NCBI RefSeq assembly: GCF_036884255.1
Contig: NZ_CP145605.1
Coordinates: forward strand, 1,364,001 to 1,428,000
Origin: Paenibacillus tundrae
GTDB lineage: Bacteria; Bacillota; Bacilli; Paenibacillales; Paenibacillaceae
Direction of reading: 5' to 3'
Length of the DNA stretch: 64,000 bases
Shown one piece after another: positions 27,308-37,226 of this stretch (position 1 is its first letter; every line of letters begins with the position of its first letter). Made by a program: the position numbers and the translations under genes. The notes beneath the pieces were generated by a model. That model was not told the origin of the DNA. It saw only the letters and a list, made by a program, of their open reading frames with translations, and searched no databases.

Positions 27308-27606
27308 GAGTTCACCTTTATTCATAAATTTAAATTCAAATCAGTTGTAAGTAGATTTTGCCGGAACGTTGCGATACTACAAGAATATACAACGAGGCGG
27401 AAAATCATGTTTTTTTATTCGTTAGATAATTACACAAGATTAAGAGTTCTGAGACATATAACTTCCGTTTCATTCGCGTTGATGGAATCATCATACACTA
27501 TAGACGACGCTCCACGTAGTTTCCACTGCATTTCGGTTAAAAAATATTAACACAAATTTTTATATTTAGGGTTGCAATCATTTTTCAAAGGTGGTATTGT
27601 AATTTT
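27308..27606. other. Divergent intergenic region
   Basis: Separates the glycosyltransferase gene (minus) from the TetR gene (plus). AT-rich, no gene seen. The TetR operator lies at its right end. Confidence 0.4.
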
Positions 27607-27637
27607 TGACCGAATGACCGAAATGTATTTTTGGTCA
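27607..27637. promoter_or_regulatory. Putative TetR operator, site 1
   Basis: TGACC-N13-GGTCA (27615-27637), preceded by another TGACC half-site at 27607-27611. The same spacing recurs at 28311-28333 ahead of yhgE. It lies about 40 nt before the TetR start codon, suggesting autoregulation. Confidence 0.65.
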
Positions 27638-27676
27638 ATTCCTAAAGGACGATCATGGAATAAAGGAGGAGATATG

Positions 27677-28258
27677 ATGGCTCCGATTGACCGGAGACAG
27701 CAGGTGATACAAGCGGCAGCGCAATCGTTCGCCATGTTCGGATACAAGGCGACCACGATGGATCAGGTAGCCAAAATTGCGAATGTGGGCAAAGGAACGA
27801 TTTACACGTTTTTTACGAATAAGGAGCAGTTGTTTGATCAGATTTTGGTAGATGTCATCCAGGAGATGAAGAACATTGCTCATCGTGAAGTTCATCAGGA
27901 AAGTGCGTTTTTTGAGAATCTGTTCCGCGTTCTTGATTCATTGTTGGAATTCAGACGGGATCACGATCTGTTGGTGAAACTTGCCCAAGAGCTAAAGGAT
28001 TTCGGTACACTTCAGGCCAAAGAAGGTCTAGATAAAGTGGAAAAGGTCATTTCGGACTTTCTGACACGTGAGTTAGAGAAGGCTAAGGCATCAGGCGAAA
28101 TTCGCGACTGCGATCCACAGGTCGTGTCATTTATGATGATTCGATTATACATTGCCCTGACGTCGGATTGGAATAAGCAACACGAGCCACTTAGCAAGGA
28201 ACAGATCAAGAGCTACTTTCGCCTTTTCTTAATGGAAGGAATTGCTGTTGTTACTTAA
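27677..28258 (+). CDS. TetR/AcrR family transcriptional regulator (YhgD-like)
   Basis: A 193-aa repressor-type protein. Residues 5-55 are the TetR helix-turn-helix: RRQQVIQAAAQSFAMFGYKATTMDQVAKIANVGKGTIYTFFTNKEQLFDQIL. The C-terminal helical domain should bind an unknown inducer. ATG 27677 has AGGAGG 7 nt upstream; the open frame to 27572 overlaps the operator and is rejected. The gene lies next to yhgE, the arrangement known in Bacillus (yhgD-yhgE), and matching inverted repeats lie ahead of both genes. Confidence 0.88.
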   Translation: MAPIDRRQQVIQAAAQSFAMFGYKATTMDQVAKIANVGKGTIYTFFTNKEQLFDQILVDVIQEMKNIAHREVHQESAFFENLFRVLDSLLEFRRDHDLLVKLAQELKDFGTLQAKEGLDKVEKVISDFLTRELEKAKASGEIRDCDPQVVSFMMIRLYIALTSDWNKQHEPLSKEQIKSYFRLFLMEGIAVVT

Positions 28259-28274
28259 ATGGTACGACGGTGAG

Positions 28275-28301
28275 GCTTGTCGGAAGACAGGTTGTTTTTT
28301 T
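28275..28301 (+). terminator. Possible terminator between tetR and yhgE
   Basis: CTTGTC-ggaa-GACAGG forms a short hairpin followed by GTTGTTTTTTT. It would separate the regulator from yhgE, which has its own operator. Confidence 0.55.
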
Positions 28302-28310
28302 GCCCTAAAT

Positions 28311-28333
28311 TGACCGTTTGAGGAAAGTGGTCA
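28311..28333. promoter_or_regulatory. Putative TetR operator, site 2, upstream of yhgE
   Basis: TGACC-GTTTGAGGAAAGT-GGTCA repeats the half-sites and 13-nt spacing of site 1, so the TetR protein probably represses yhgE as well as itself. Confidence 0.65.
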
Positions 28334-28423
28334 TACGTTATTTCAGAAATTTACTTTTTCACATCAAAATGTTTACATTACAAGGAATTCCTGCTGATTA
28401 GCAGAGACAAGGGGAGAAATGAC

Positions 28424-30706
28424 ATGAAATCGTTATCCGTGTTTTTCAAGGATGTGGGATCGGCCGTGAGAAACCCGAAGGTATTGATCCCCGTTATCGC
28501 CATAATGTTTATTCCGATTCTGTATAGTGGTATCTACCTAGCGGCCTATTGGGATCCATATGGTCATGTGGATCAGATGCCTGTCGCAGTAGTCAACCTC
28601 GATAAAGGGGCTGAGCTGGAAGGGAAGTCCTTGCACGTTGGGGAAGATCTCGTGGATGAGTTGAAGAAAAATGCAGATTTTAAATGGGAATTTGTGAATA
28701 GTGCTCAAGCACAGCAAGGTATGAAGGACGATAAGTACTACATGCAAATTACGATTCCTGAAAATTTCTCGTCACAGGCTACTACATTGCTGGATGATCA
28801 ACCTAAACCCGCAGACCTCATCTATGAACCCAATGGTAACTATAGCTTCGTAGGTGCTCAGATTGGTAAGACGGCAATTAAGGATCTGAAGGCGAAAGTA
28901 TCAGCTAAAGTGACAGAGGCTTATGCGGAGACATTGCTTGATAAGTTCTCCGAAGTGTCAGATGGACTTGCTGAAGCTGGAGACGGTGCTGGCGAACTGA
29001 ATACCGGTGCAGGCAAGCTGGATGATGGTGCTGTGAAGCTCAAAGATAATTTGGCTAAGCTTGCATCAGGAACAATTGAACTACAAGAAGGGCTCTCACC
29101 TTTGACGGATGGTGTCAATGCGCTTCATACCGGAGCTACGAAGCTGGAGACAGGTACTTCAAGCTTGGTTTCTGGCCTACAGCAGCTTCAAACAGCAGCC
29201 GGAACACAGCTTCAGAGCGGAGCTGATCAGTTGAAAGAGGGTAGCGACAAGCTGGCAGCTGGTCTGCAATCGTCTCTGGATGGTACAAGTAAGCTGCAAA
29301 CTGGGCTGCAAGCCTCCGAACAAGGTAGCGCTAAATTATCAGAGGGTCTGCAAAGTGCGGTTCAAGGTAGTGGTACTTTAGCTACAGGATTGCAGTCGGC
29401 TGTCGACGGAAGTGGTCAGGTTGCAGATGGGGCTAAAGGCGTTGCCGATGGATTGAAGCAGCTTGCTGCCGCAAATCCAGAGCTAGCCGAGAGTGCTGAT
29501 GTGCAGAAGCTGCTTGCAGCAAGTCAGGCGGTTGCCGATGGCAGTGCGCAGCTACATGAAAGCGAGCAGAAGCTGGCACAGGGTGCAGGTCAATTGCATG
29601 AAGGTAACCAACAACTGGCTACCGGAGCAGAGCAACTGCATGAAGGTCAGCAGCAACTGCTTGCGGGTGCAGGTCAGCTTGTGGGCGGACAAGAGCAATT
29701 GCTCGCAGGTGCGAGCCAACTTTCTGATGGGGGTTCGAAGCTCTCAGATGGCCTAAAACAATTTACAGGTAAGCTCAGCGAGGCTGCAAACGGCGGTGCG
29801 CAATTAGCAAGTGGTGTTAAACAGCTTGGAACAGGCACAAGCGCTTTGCAAACGGGCGTTGGTAAATTGAGTGGAGGCGTATCCTCCCTAACGGACGGTT
29901 CCAAACAACTGGGTGATGGTGCAGGCAAGCTTGCCGATGGATTGTCCGAGTTGAAGGACGGTTCGAATGAGCTGGCAACGAAATTGAATGACGCTGCTCA
30001 GAAAACGTCTGAAGTGAAGAAAACCGATGATGTTGTGAATATGTTCGCTGAACCGGTGAACTCATCGGAGAATGAAGCAGAGGTTGTGCCAAACTATGGT
30101 ACAGGATTGACGCCTTTCTTCTTATCGATCGGATTGTTTGTTGGATCTCTGATCTCAACGATTGTATTGAAAATGCGTGATACATCCGTGCCAGGTGCAT
30201 CTGGATGGAGTCGGTTCGTCAGCCGTACACTGGTCTTTGGTTCGATGAGCGTCTTCCAGTCCGTGATTGTAGCAAGCTTTATGTTGTACGGACTTGGATT
30301 AGAGACACACAGTGTACCGCTGTTCTACCTGTTCACGATCATTACGGGTCTAACCTTCATGATGATGGTGCAGGCACTTGTCACATGGCTTGATCTGCCA
30401 GGACGTTACGTAGTCATCTTGCTGTTGGTCTTCCAACTCGCGGCAAGTGCAGGAACGTTCCCAGTAGAGCTGATTCCATCATGGTTGCAAGCGTTCAGCC
30501 CTTGGCTGCCAATGACTCACAGCATTATGGGCTTCAAGGCCGTTGTATCTAGCGGTAACTTTGATGTGATGTGGCATCAAGCTGGAATTCTGGCGATCTA
30601 CGCTGGGGTCTCCATCCTGCTCACGCTCGCCTTCTTCCTATGGAACGGCAGAAAGCCGAAAAAAGAAGTTGAATTGGTCGAATCGGGTCAAGTTGTGACT
30701 GCATAA
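28424..30706 (+). CDS. yhgE: YhgE/Pip family membrane protein
   Basis: A 760-aa membrane protein. A first membrane span lies near residues 22-42 (VLIPVIAIMFIPILYSGIYLA), followed by the YhgE/Pip N-terminal domain (VAVVNLDKGAELEGKSLHVGEDLVDELKKN). Residues about 185-530 form a long extracellular coiled repeat with a short period, L..G...L..G (for example GAGQLVGGQEQLLAGASQLSDG). Five more membrane spans follow in the ABC-2-like C-terminal region. Homologues serve as a phage receptor (lactococcal Pip) or are linked to secretion and envelope integrity; the native role is not settled. Start ATG 28424 has AGGGGAGAAAT ahead. Confidence 0.9.
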   Translation: MKSLSVFFKDVGSAVRNPKVLIPVIAIMFIPILYSGIYLAAYWDPYGHVDQMPVAVVNLDKGAELEGKSLHVGEDLVDELKKNADFKWEFVNSAQAQQGMKDDKYYMQITIPENFSSQATTLLDDQPKPADLIYEPNGNYSFVGAQIGKTAIKDLKAKVSAKVTEAYAETLLDKFSEVSDGLAEAGDGAGELNTGAGKLDDGAVKLKDNLAKLASGTIELQEGLSPLTDGVNALHTGATKLETGTSSLVSGLQQLQTAAGTQLQSGADQLKEGSDKLAAGLQSSLDGTSKLQTGLQASEQGSAKLSEGLQSAVQGSGTLATGLQSAVDGSGQVADGAKGVADGLKQLAAANPELAESADVQKLLAASQAVADGSAQLHESEQKLAQGAGQLHEGNQQLATGAEQLHEGQQQLLAGAGQLVGGQEQLLAGASQLSDGGSKLSDGLKQFTGKLSEAANGGAQLASGVKQLGTGTSALQTGVGKLSGGVSSLTDGSKQLGDGAGKLADGLSELKDGSNELATKLNDAAQKTSEVKKTDDVVNMFAEPVNSSENEAEVVPNYGTGLTPFFLSIGLFVGSLISTIVLKMRDTSVPGASGWSRFVSRTLVFGSMSVFQSVIVASFMLYGLGLETHSVPLFYLFTIITGLTFMMMVQALVTWLDLPGRYVVILLLVFQLAASAGTFPVELIPSWLQAFSPWLPMTHSIMGFKAVVSSGNFDVMWHQAGILAIYAGVSILLTLAFFLWNGRKPKKEVELVESGQVVTA

Positions 30707-30788
30707 AGCATAGAGAAGTGCGAATTTTCAAAAAAATAAAGTTTGTAGTTCAGTATCAAAATTATGCAACATAGTAGTCAAATAGTGC

Positions 30789-30826
30789 AAAGAGCCTGCC
30801 GCCCTAAAATGGGTGGTAGGCTCTTT
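30789..30826 (+). terminator. Terminator after yhgE
   Basis: AAAGAGCCTGCCGCCC and GGGTGGTAGGCTCTTT form a long stem (one G-U pair) with a 6-nt loop. Confidence 0.88.
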
Positions 30827-31061
30827 CTGTATACAAATGCATGCTAGGGAGCTGAAGGAGGCTTACTAGGATTTTACATTTGACTAAATGTGGCTGAAAC
30901 ACACGCCCCATATGGAATGATTTTCTTTTGTCAGCAGATAAATTCAGTTGTACTCTATCATAAAATGTGTATAATTATTCGAAAAAGAGATGAATTTAAA
31001 CGTCATCACACTAAAGCTGTACTGCAAAACATTTCTTATCAGAGGTATTAAAAAGTTTAAA
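30827..31061. other. Upstream region of the glutamate synthase gene
   Basis: No gene is seen. 30910-30930 matches 20 of 21 nt at 9284-9304 in the htpG leader (ATATGGAATGATTTT, then G or C, then TTTTG). No divergent gltC-type regulator gene and no T-box signature (specifier stem plus terminator) is visible before gltB. Confidence 0.4.
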
Positions 31062-31090
31062 TTGCGCTGATGTTAGGTCGGTGTTAAAAT
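31062..31090 (+). promoter_or_regulatory. Putative sigma-A promoter of gltB
   Basis: TTGCGC (31062-31067), 17-nt spacer, TAAAAT (31085-31090). It gives a leader of about 265 nt before the preferred ATG at 31361. Confidence 0.5.
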
Positions 31091-31360
31091 AATAGAACTA
31101 TATCAAAAAAACGTCGCTTCATAATGAGTGGTCGTGCCAGCGGCTACGTGTTGTTATATTAGACTGTTACCGAATCGTTCGGTCAGTCCACTTTCAAATA
31201 GCGGCTACCTCAGTCGCAATGCTTGGAACTATGACAGATGATGGCTGTCACCTCTATTCAGCAGGCTGCGTTAGTTAGCCCGCTCCTCCCGTTTCATTGT
31301 TGCTTGTTGCCTATGTTCTTGATCTTTCCGAAATACTTCATTATAGAAAGGTTGCGTTCC

Positions 31361-34300
31361 ATGAGACAGATCGGATTACCTCCTAAACAAGGTCTTTATG
31401 ACCCGCAGTTCGAAAAAGATGCATGCGGAATGGGCTTTGTTGCCAACATTAAAGGAAAAGCTTCACACGATATCGTTAGCCAGGCACTGACCATGCTCAG
31501 TAATATGGAGCACCGCGGAGGACAGGGCAGCGAGCCGAATTCCGGCGACGGAGCCGGGATTTTGATTCAGATTCCACATCGCTATTTTGCACAGGAAGCT
31601 GAACGCCTCGGATTTGCATTGCCTGAACAAGGATTCTACGGCGTGGGCATGCTGTTCCTTTCGCAAGATGCTGAAGTTCGTCACGCACATGAGGAGAGCC
31701 TCAAGAAGATTATTGAAGAAGAAGGACAGACATTCCTAGGTTTCCGGGATGTGCCTACTTATGATGAGATGCTTGGTCGTTCTGCATTGGCTGCGAAGCC
31801 ATATGTACGTCAGGTGTTCATTGGCAGATCTGCCGAAGTGAAGGATGAGCTTGGATTCGAGCGCAAACTTTATGTTATTCGTAGACGCGCTGAGCTTGCT
31901 ATTCGTTATTCTGCGGATGAGAAAGAGGGCGGATCATTCTATCTGCCAAGCTTGTCTTGTCGCAAAATTGTATATAAAGGCATGCTGACAACGGAACAAG
32001 TTGGACAGTTCTATCTGGATTTACAAGAAGAGTCTGTGGAATCGGCAATTGCCCTTGTTCACTCTCGTTTTAGTACGAACACCTTCCCAAGCTGGGAACG
32101 TGCCCACCCGTATCGCTTCATGATCCACAACGGTGAGATCAATACGATGCGTGGTAACGTGAACTGGATGCATGCTCGTCAGTCTTTGTTCGAGAGCGAA
32201 ACTTTTGGTAATGATATCTCCAAAGTAAAGCCGATCATTAATCCGGACGGTTCCGATACAGCGATGTTTGATAACACGCTTGAATTCCTCTATCTAAGTG
32301 GACGTTCTTTGCCACACGTAGCCATGATGATGGTTCCTGAGCCATGGAGCACAGATGAGGGAATGGATCCTGCCAAAAAGGCATTCTACGAGTATCACAG
32401 CACGATGATGGAGCCTTGGGATGGGCCGGCAGCAATGGCGTTCACGGACGGCTTGCAGATCGGTGCAACGCTCGACCGTAATGGTCTTCGTCCTGCACGT
32501 TATTATGTAACGAAGGATGACCGAATCATCCTATCTTCCGAAGTTGGTGTATTAGACATTGAACCGGAAGAAATTCTATACAAAGACCGTTTACGTCCAG
32601 GACGTATGCTGTTAGTAGATACAGAGCAAGGACGCATTATTTCCGACGAGGAAGTTAAAGCGCAAATTGCAGCCGAGAATCCGTACCAGGATTGGCTGGA
32701 TGAGCACTTGATGGATCTGAATGAATTGCCAGAAGCACCGGAGCTACCTGATCCAAAACATGATAATGTAACTCAGCTTCAGCTTGCTTACGGATATACG
32801 TTCGAAGAATTACGCAAAGTGCTTGAGCCGATGGCATCAACAGGTATGGAAGCAACAGGTTCCATGGGTTATGATGCACCGCTCGCAGTATTCTCGGATC
32901 GTCCACAGCGTTTATACAATTACTTTAAACAGATGTTCGCACAAGTAACCAATCCGCCAATCGATGCGATTCGTGAAGAGATCGTAACGTCTACAGCAAC
33001 TACGATTGGACCAGAGCGTAACTTGTTGAATCCTGAACCGGAGAGCTGTCGTCAGATTCGTCTGGACACACCGGTATTGTCTAATGAAGACTTTGCCAAA
33101 ATCCGTCACGTACGTCGCCCAGGCTTCCGTTCTATGACAATTCCAATCTTCTTCGCAGCCAAAGAAGGAGCAGAGGGACTTCGCAAAGCAATGGATCTGC
33201 TCTTTGAAGCAGCAGACCGTGTCATCGACAAAGGTCATAACATTCTGATTCTCTCTGACCGCGGCGTGGATGCGGAGAATGCAGCAATTCCTGCATTGCT
33301 AGCTGTAGCAGGACTGCATCACCACTTGATCCGTCAAGGTACAAGAACGAAAGTTAGTATTTTGCTTGAATCGGCTGAGCCGCGTGAGGTTCATCACTAT
33401 GCATTGCTGCTTGGTTATGGCGTGAGCGCTGTGAACCCGTATCTGGCATTCGAAACATTGGATGACTTGATCCAGCAAGGCTTGCTGCGTGGTATCTCGC
33501 ATGAGAAAGCTGTGAAGAACTACATTAAAGCTGCGACTAAAGGCGTTATTAAAATTCTGTCCAAAATGGGGATCTCAACAATTCAATCGTATCGTGGAGC
33601 GCAGATTTTCGAAGCAGTGGGTCTGCAATCCGATTTCGTTGATCGTTACTTCACATGGACGCCTTCCCGTATCGGGGGAATCGGGCTTGAAGAGGTTGCG
33701 GCGGAAGCATTGACGCATCATCATCGTGCTTTCACGGAAAAAGACGGTAACGATAAGGTGCTGGATTCCGGCGGTGATTACCAATGGCGTAATGATGGAG
33801 AAGAACACTTGTTCAATCCACAAACAATCCATACCCTACAGCATGCAGTGCGTACCGGCGATTATAAATTGTACAAAAAGTATTCCAAATTGGTTCAAGG
33901 TGAGAATGATCAATTGCTTACCATTCGCTCGATGCTGAAATTGAAACCAGTTGGTAACGCAATTCCTTTGGAAGAAGTAGAGTCCGTAGAATCCATTATG
34001 CGCCGTTTCAAAACGGGAGCGATGTCCTTCGGATCAATCAGTAAAGAAGCACACGAAGATCTTGCAATTGCCATGAACCGTGTCGGTGGTAAATCGAACA
34101 CAGGAGAAGGCGGAGAAGATCCAGCTCGCTTCATTAAAGATAGCAACGGTGATTCTCGTCGTAGTGCAATCAAACAGGTGGCATCTGGACGCTTCGGTGT
34201 TACTTCGAATTACTTGGTTAATGCTGACGAGATTCAGATCAAGATGGCGCAAGGAGCAAAACCGGGTGAAGGTGGACAATTGCCAGGACGTAAAGTATAC

Positions 34301-35959
34301 CCTTGGGTTGCTGAGGTTCGTGGATCAACACCAGGCGTAGGTTTGATCTCACCACCACCGCATCACGATATTTATTCCATCGAGGATCTGGCTGAGCTTA
34401 TCTATGACTTGAAGAATGCCAATCCACGTGCCGAGATTAACGTGAAGCTGGTATCGGAAGTTGGCGTAGGTACTATCGCGGCAGGTGTTGCTAAAGGCCG
34501 TGCCGACATTATCCTTGTTAGTGGTTATGACGGTGGTACTGGTGCATCACCACAAGGTTCGATCCGTCACGCGGGTATGCCGTGGGAGCTAGGTCTTGCA
34601 GAGACACATCAAACGCTGATTCTGAACAATCTGCGTGACCGTGTCGTATTGGAGACAGACGGCAAAATGCTGAATGGTCGTGACTTGGTTGTTGCAGCAT
34701 TGCTGGGCGCGGAAGAGTACGGCTTCTCCACAGCACCACTCGTTGCGCTGGGTTGTATCATGATGCGTGTTTGCCAAATGGATACTTGTCCTGTTGGTGT
34801 CGCGACACAGAATCCAGAACTGCGTAAAAATTATATGGGTGACCCAGAACACGTCGTTAACTTTATGCGTTTTGTTGCAGAAGACGTTCGTGAGATCATG
34901 GCTGACCTCGGTTTCCGTACCATTCAGGAAATGGTGGGTCGCACAGACTGCCTGGAGACTGTAGAAGCAGTGGATCATTGGAAGAAAAAAGGTGTAGACC
35001 TGTCCGTATTGCTGCATGTGCCTGAGATGCCAGAAGGCTCTGCACGTTATCGTACACAGTATCAGAATCACGGTTTGGAAGAGACGCTGGATATGCAGCA
35101 ATTGCTTCCGCTCGCAGGACCAGCTATTGAATCCGGTCAACCGGTAGAGGCTGTGCTTCCGATTACGAACGTGAACCGTGCCGTAGGTACGATCCTGGGC
35201 AGTGAAGTAACACGTAAATATGGTCTCGCTGGATTGCCAGAAGATACAATTCAATTCAAATTTGTTGGATCTGCTGGACAGAGCTTTGGAGCCTTTGTTC
35301 CTAAAGGGATTACCCTGACGGTTGAAGGAGACTCCAATGACTATGTAGGTAAAGGTCTATCCGGTGGTAAAATCGTCGTAATGCCTTCGCCAAAAGCGAC
35401 ATTCGACGCTGAGGATAACATCATCATCGGAAACACGGCTCTCTACGGAGCAACAAGTGGCGAAGCTTATATCCGCGGAATCGCGGGTGAGCGGTTTGCT
35501 GTTCGTAACTCTGGAGCAAAAGTTGTCGTTGAAGGTGTAGGCGACCATGGTTGCGAGTATATGACAGGTGGACGCGTCGTCGTTCTGGGCGATACAGGTC
35601 GTAACTTTGCGGCAGGGATGTCCGGAGGTATTGCCTATATCTATGATCCAGAAGGAACGTTCTTGCAACGTTGTAACCTGGAGATGGTACTGCTGGAGCG
35701 TATTGAGGATTCAGCAGAGAGCGCAGAGCTGCATGGAATGATTGAACGCCATGTTGCGAATACAGGAAGTGCTGCAGGTCAGCGCATCTTGGAGAACTGG
35801 CAGCAATCGGTAGATCAGTTCGTGCGTGTCATCCCGAAAGACTTCAAACGTATGACAGAGCAGATCGAGCGTATTCAAGCGACTGGACTGACGGGTGAGG
35901 CAGCGTTGCTAGCAGCATTTGAAGCTAACATGCGTGAGCTTGCACGTACAGGCGGTTAA
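31361..35959 (+). CDS. gltB: Glutamate synthase large subunit
   Basis: A 1532-aa enzyme making two glutamates from 2-oxoglutarate and glutamine. With start ATG 31361 the protein has a 22-residue propeptide followed by the catalytic cysteine in KDACGMGFV, the glutaminase nucleophile exposed after processing. The amidotransferase region ([19 protein letters not shown]) is followed by the FMN-binding synthase domain ([25 protein letters not shown]), the 3Fe-4S cysteines [15 protein letters not shown], and the C-terminal GxG beta-helix. The open frame back to 31238 adds 41 residues and is rejected; AGAAAGG lies 10 nt ahead of ATG 31361. No small-subunit gene (gltD) follows, so it must be elsewhere or this is a ferredoxin-type enzyme. 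Confidence 0.95.
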   Translation: MRQIGLPPKQGLYDPQFEKDACGMGFVANIKGKASHDIVSQALTMLSNMEHRGGQGSEPNSGDGAGILIQIPHRYFAQEAERLGFALPEQGFYGVGMLFLSQDAEVRHAHEESLKKIIEEEGQTFLGFRDVPTYDEMLGRSALAAKPYVRQVFIGRSAEVKDELGFERKLYVIRRRAELAIRYSADEKEGGSFYLPSLSCRKIVYKGMLTTEQVGQFYLDLQEESVESAIALVHSRFSTNTFPSWERAHPYRFMIHNGEINTMRGNVNWMHARQSLFESETFGNDISKVKPIINPDGSDTAMFDNTLEFLYLSGRSLPHVAMMMVPEPWSTDEGMDPAKKAFYEYHSTMMEPWDGPAAMAFTDGLQIGATLDRNGLRPARYYVTKDDRIILSSEVGVLDIEPEEILYKDRLRPGRMLLVDTEQGRIISDEEVKAQIAAENPYQDWLDEHLMDLNELPEAPELPDPKHDNVTQLQLAYGYTFEELRKVLEPMASTGMEATGSMGYDAPLAVFSDRPQRLYNYFKQMFAQVTNPPIDAIREEIVTSTATTIGPERNLLNPEPESCRQIRLDTPVLSNEDFAKIRHVRRPGFRSMTIPIFFAAKEGAEGLRKAMDLLFEAADRVIDKGHNILILSDRGVDAENAAIPALLAVAGLHHHLIRQGTRTKVSILLESAEPREVHHYALLLGYGVSAVNPYLAFETLDDLIQQGLLRGISHEKAVKNYIKAATKGVIKILSKMGISTIQSYRGAQIFEAVGLQSDFVDRYFTWTPSRIGGIGLEEVAAEALTHHHRAFTEKDGNDKVLDSGGDYQWRNDGEEHLFNPQTIHTLQHAVRTGDYKLYKKYSKLVQGENDQLLTIRSMLKLKPVGNAIPLEEVESVESIMRRFKTGAMSFGSISKEAHEDLAIAMNRVGGKSNTGEGGEDPARFIKDSNGDSRRSAIKQVASGRFGVTSNYLVNADEIQIKMAQGAKPGEGGQLPGRKVYPWVAEVRGSTPGVGLISPPPHHDIYSIEDLAELIYDLKNANPRAEINVKLVSEVGVGTIAAGVAKGRADIILVSGYDGGTGASPQGSIRHAGMPWELGLAETHQTLILNNLRDRVVLETDGKMLNGRDLVVAALLGAEEYGFSTAPLVALGCIMMRVCQMDTCPVGVATQNPELRKNYMGDPEHVVNFMRFVAEDVREIMADLGFRTIQEMVGRTDCLETVEAVDHWKKKGVDLSVLLHVPEMPEGSARYRTQYQNHGLEETLDMQQLLPLAGPAIESGQPVEAVLPITNVNRAVGTILGSEVTRKYGLAGLPEDTIQFKFVGSAGQSFGAFVPKGITLTVEGDSNDYVGKGLSGGKIVVMPSPKATFDAEDNIIIGNTALYGATSGEAYIRGIAGERFAVRNSGAKVVVEGVGDHGCEYMTGGRVVVLGDTGRNFAAGMSGGIAYIYDPEGTFLQRCNLEMVLLERIEDSAESAELHGMIERHVANTGSAAGQRILENWQQSVDQFVRVIPKDFKRMTEQIERIQATGLTGEAALLAAFEANMRELARTGG

Positions 35960-35960
35960 G

Positions 35961-36200
35961 GATTCATGCCGTTAGGCATGTCTCGTAATCAAAATTGCCC
36001 TTTTTAAACAACATCATATAATACATGTTTAAAAAGGGCGGTTTTCAGTACCGAGAAGATGGGATGAAGCTAGAAATGGAGTAGCGGAGCGTAGGCAACC
36101 TACGTGAGCAACGAACATTTCGGCTGAATTGCATATTCGACGCTGATCATGCCGTTAGGCATGCTTCGTAATCAAAATTACCTTTTTAAACAACATCTAA
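35961..36200 (+). repeat. Dispersed element B, copy 1
   Basis: Starts 2 nt after the gltB stop. It is bounded by two near-identical segments of about 50 bp in direct orientation (35965-36015 and 36148-36197), each opening with the hairpin CATGCC-GTTA-GGCATG and containing CGTAATCAAAATT. Between them is a core with AGTACCGAGAAGATGGGATG, the hairpin GTAGG-caa-CCTAC (36091-36103) and ATTTCGGCTGAATT. The core matches 44341-44550 in the opposite orientation. Within the left half, CCCTTTTTAAACA and TGTTTAAAAAGGG form a hairpin that may terminate gltB transcription. No open reading frame is evident. Confidence 0.75.
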
Positions 36201-36379
36201 TAGGAGCTTTATGTTTGCCTGTGTGGCATTCAAAAGGCTCCTATTTTGTTTTCGACAAAATTAGAACCCCGACCAAAAACGCTATCGCCATGAGACGACA
36301 ACATTGAGGAGGGTTCTCAAGTATAATTAGGCTAGTTTTGGAGCACAGGGAAAGTATTAAGATAGGAGAGGTTCGCGGA

Positions 36380-36535
36380 ATGAATATGAAAAATCCAAAC
36401 AAGGGCGATCGCAAGCCGAAAGGTGAACACGTTGAAACAACCGAGATGGACATCAAAAAAGTTTTACTGCAATGCGGAATCGACCCAGAGCGTTGGAACG
36501 ATTACATATCCTCCGTCAACAACATACGTCCTTGA
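36380..36535 (+). CDS. Small hypothetical protein, 51 aa
   Basis: A short, highly charged protein with an N-terminal basic stretch (MKNPNKGDRKPKGEH) and an amphipathic C-terminal part (DIKKVLLQCGIDPERWNDYI). I do not recognise a family. Support for a real gene is a strong ribosome binding site (AGGAGAGG, 8 nt ahead of ATG 36380), a TATAAT at 36322-36327 and a terminator downstream. It is likely cytosolic and could bind nucleic acid or protein; this is a guess from charge only. Confidence 0.6.
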   Translation: MNMKNPNKGDRKPKGEHVETTEMDIKKVLLQCGIDPERWNDYISSVNNIRP

Positions 36536-36576
36536 CTAGAACTAGAAGACATGAATGAAATGGAGGGAACTAGAGA

Positions 36577-36635
36577 CAAGAAAAAAACCCAGAAACCGAT
36601 ATATTGCTTTTTCGGTGCTGGGTCTTCTTTTGCAA
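36577..36635. terminator. Bidirectional terminator between the 51-aa gene and the XRE regulator
   Basis: AAGAAAAAAACCCAG pairs with CTGGGTCTTCTTTT, with an inner CCGA/TCGG pair; runs of A and T on both sides. Confidence 0.8.
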
Positions 36636-36645
36636 ATCGAATCAT

Positions 36646-37014
36646 CTAATCCATACTACGTTCCATACGGACAAAGGCAATAAAACGACGTGCCTCTTCT
36701 TCGGTCAAGGGTTTACCGTCGATCATCAGGCCGAAGCGTTCCAACACTTCCTTATCCGATAATTCAAGAGAATCAACAAATTCCCGAACGTCCTCATCCA
36801 TTACCATATCACTCTGCTTCGTACGACCAATGAGATAATCAATGGATACGCCAAAAATGTCTGCAAGCCTTGTTAATACTTCAAAATCCGGTTTGCGTCG
36901 ATTCTTCTCATAATGGGAGAGTGCAGCCCGGGTAATATGGATGGAGCTCGCAAGTTCTTCTTGAGTAAGTCCCCGCTGTTCCCTTAATTCAGCAATGCGA
37001 TTCCCGTAGTTCAT
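36646..37014 (-). CDS. XRE family transcriptional regulator
   Basis: A 122-aa regulator. Residues 1-65 are a Cro/CI-type helix-turn-helix: NRIAELREQRGLTQEELASSIHITRAALSHYEKNRRKPDFEVLTRLADIFGVSIDYLIGR. The rest is an acidic helical tail (about 55 residues) that may bind a partner or antirepressor. ATG 37014 has GGGGAAA about 7 nt ahead; the open frame to 37059 is rejected. The gene lies divergent to an unrecognised gene and the exopolysaccharide operon, and two palindromes of the type GATACA-N3-TGTATC lie on the divergent promoter, so it probably represses that promoter. SinR plays a comparable role in Bacillus subtilis but recognises a different motif. Confidence 0.85.
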   Translation of the reverse strand: MNYGNRIAELREQRGLTQEELASSIHITRAALSHYEKNRRKPDFEVLTRLADIFGVSIDYLIGRTKQSDMVMDEDVREFVDSLELSDKEVLERFGLMIDGKPLTEEEARRFIAFVRMERSMD

Positions 37015-37226
37015 AAGCCATTTCCCCCTGAACGCCATGTCAAATATATATCGAAACAATCCTGAGCTATTTTTTGATCAGGGCAGCTTTCCTGCAAAAA
37101 TGATACGACCGCACCAGATTAATACAACCATTGTCATGTAAAAAGACAGTGAAAATATTGCAATGTAGGTCTGTCTAAGGACATCTCATATTGTCGTAAA
37201 TCAAAAGAACCATGTCCAAATACTGC

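Noticed and set aside
28960..30010. DNA-level tandem repeat inside yhgE
   Set aside because: The periodicity is at protein level (L..G pattern); nucleotide copies vary freely, as expected for a coiled repeat domain.
31062..31160. GlnR/TnrA site before gltB
   Set aside because: TGTTA half-sites occur, but no TGTNA-N7-TNACA arrangement is present.
31091..31360. T-box or glutamine-type riboswitch ahead of gltB
   Set aside because: No specifier stem, no conserved T-box sequence and no terminator/antiterminator pair could be found in the leader.
35235..35250. GATACA-ATT followed by CAATTC within gltB as another XRE operator
   Set aside because: Only the left half-site fits; it lies inside a coding sequence and lacks the TGTATC half.
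34589..35254. Open frame of 221 codons antisense to gltB
   Set aside because: Codon-bias shadow of a highly expressed gene; the sense strand has iron-sulfur and FMN motifs.
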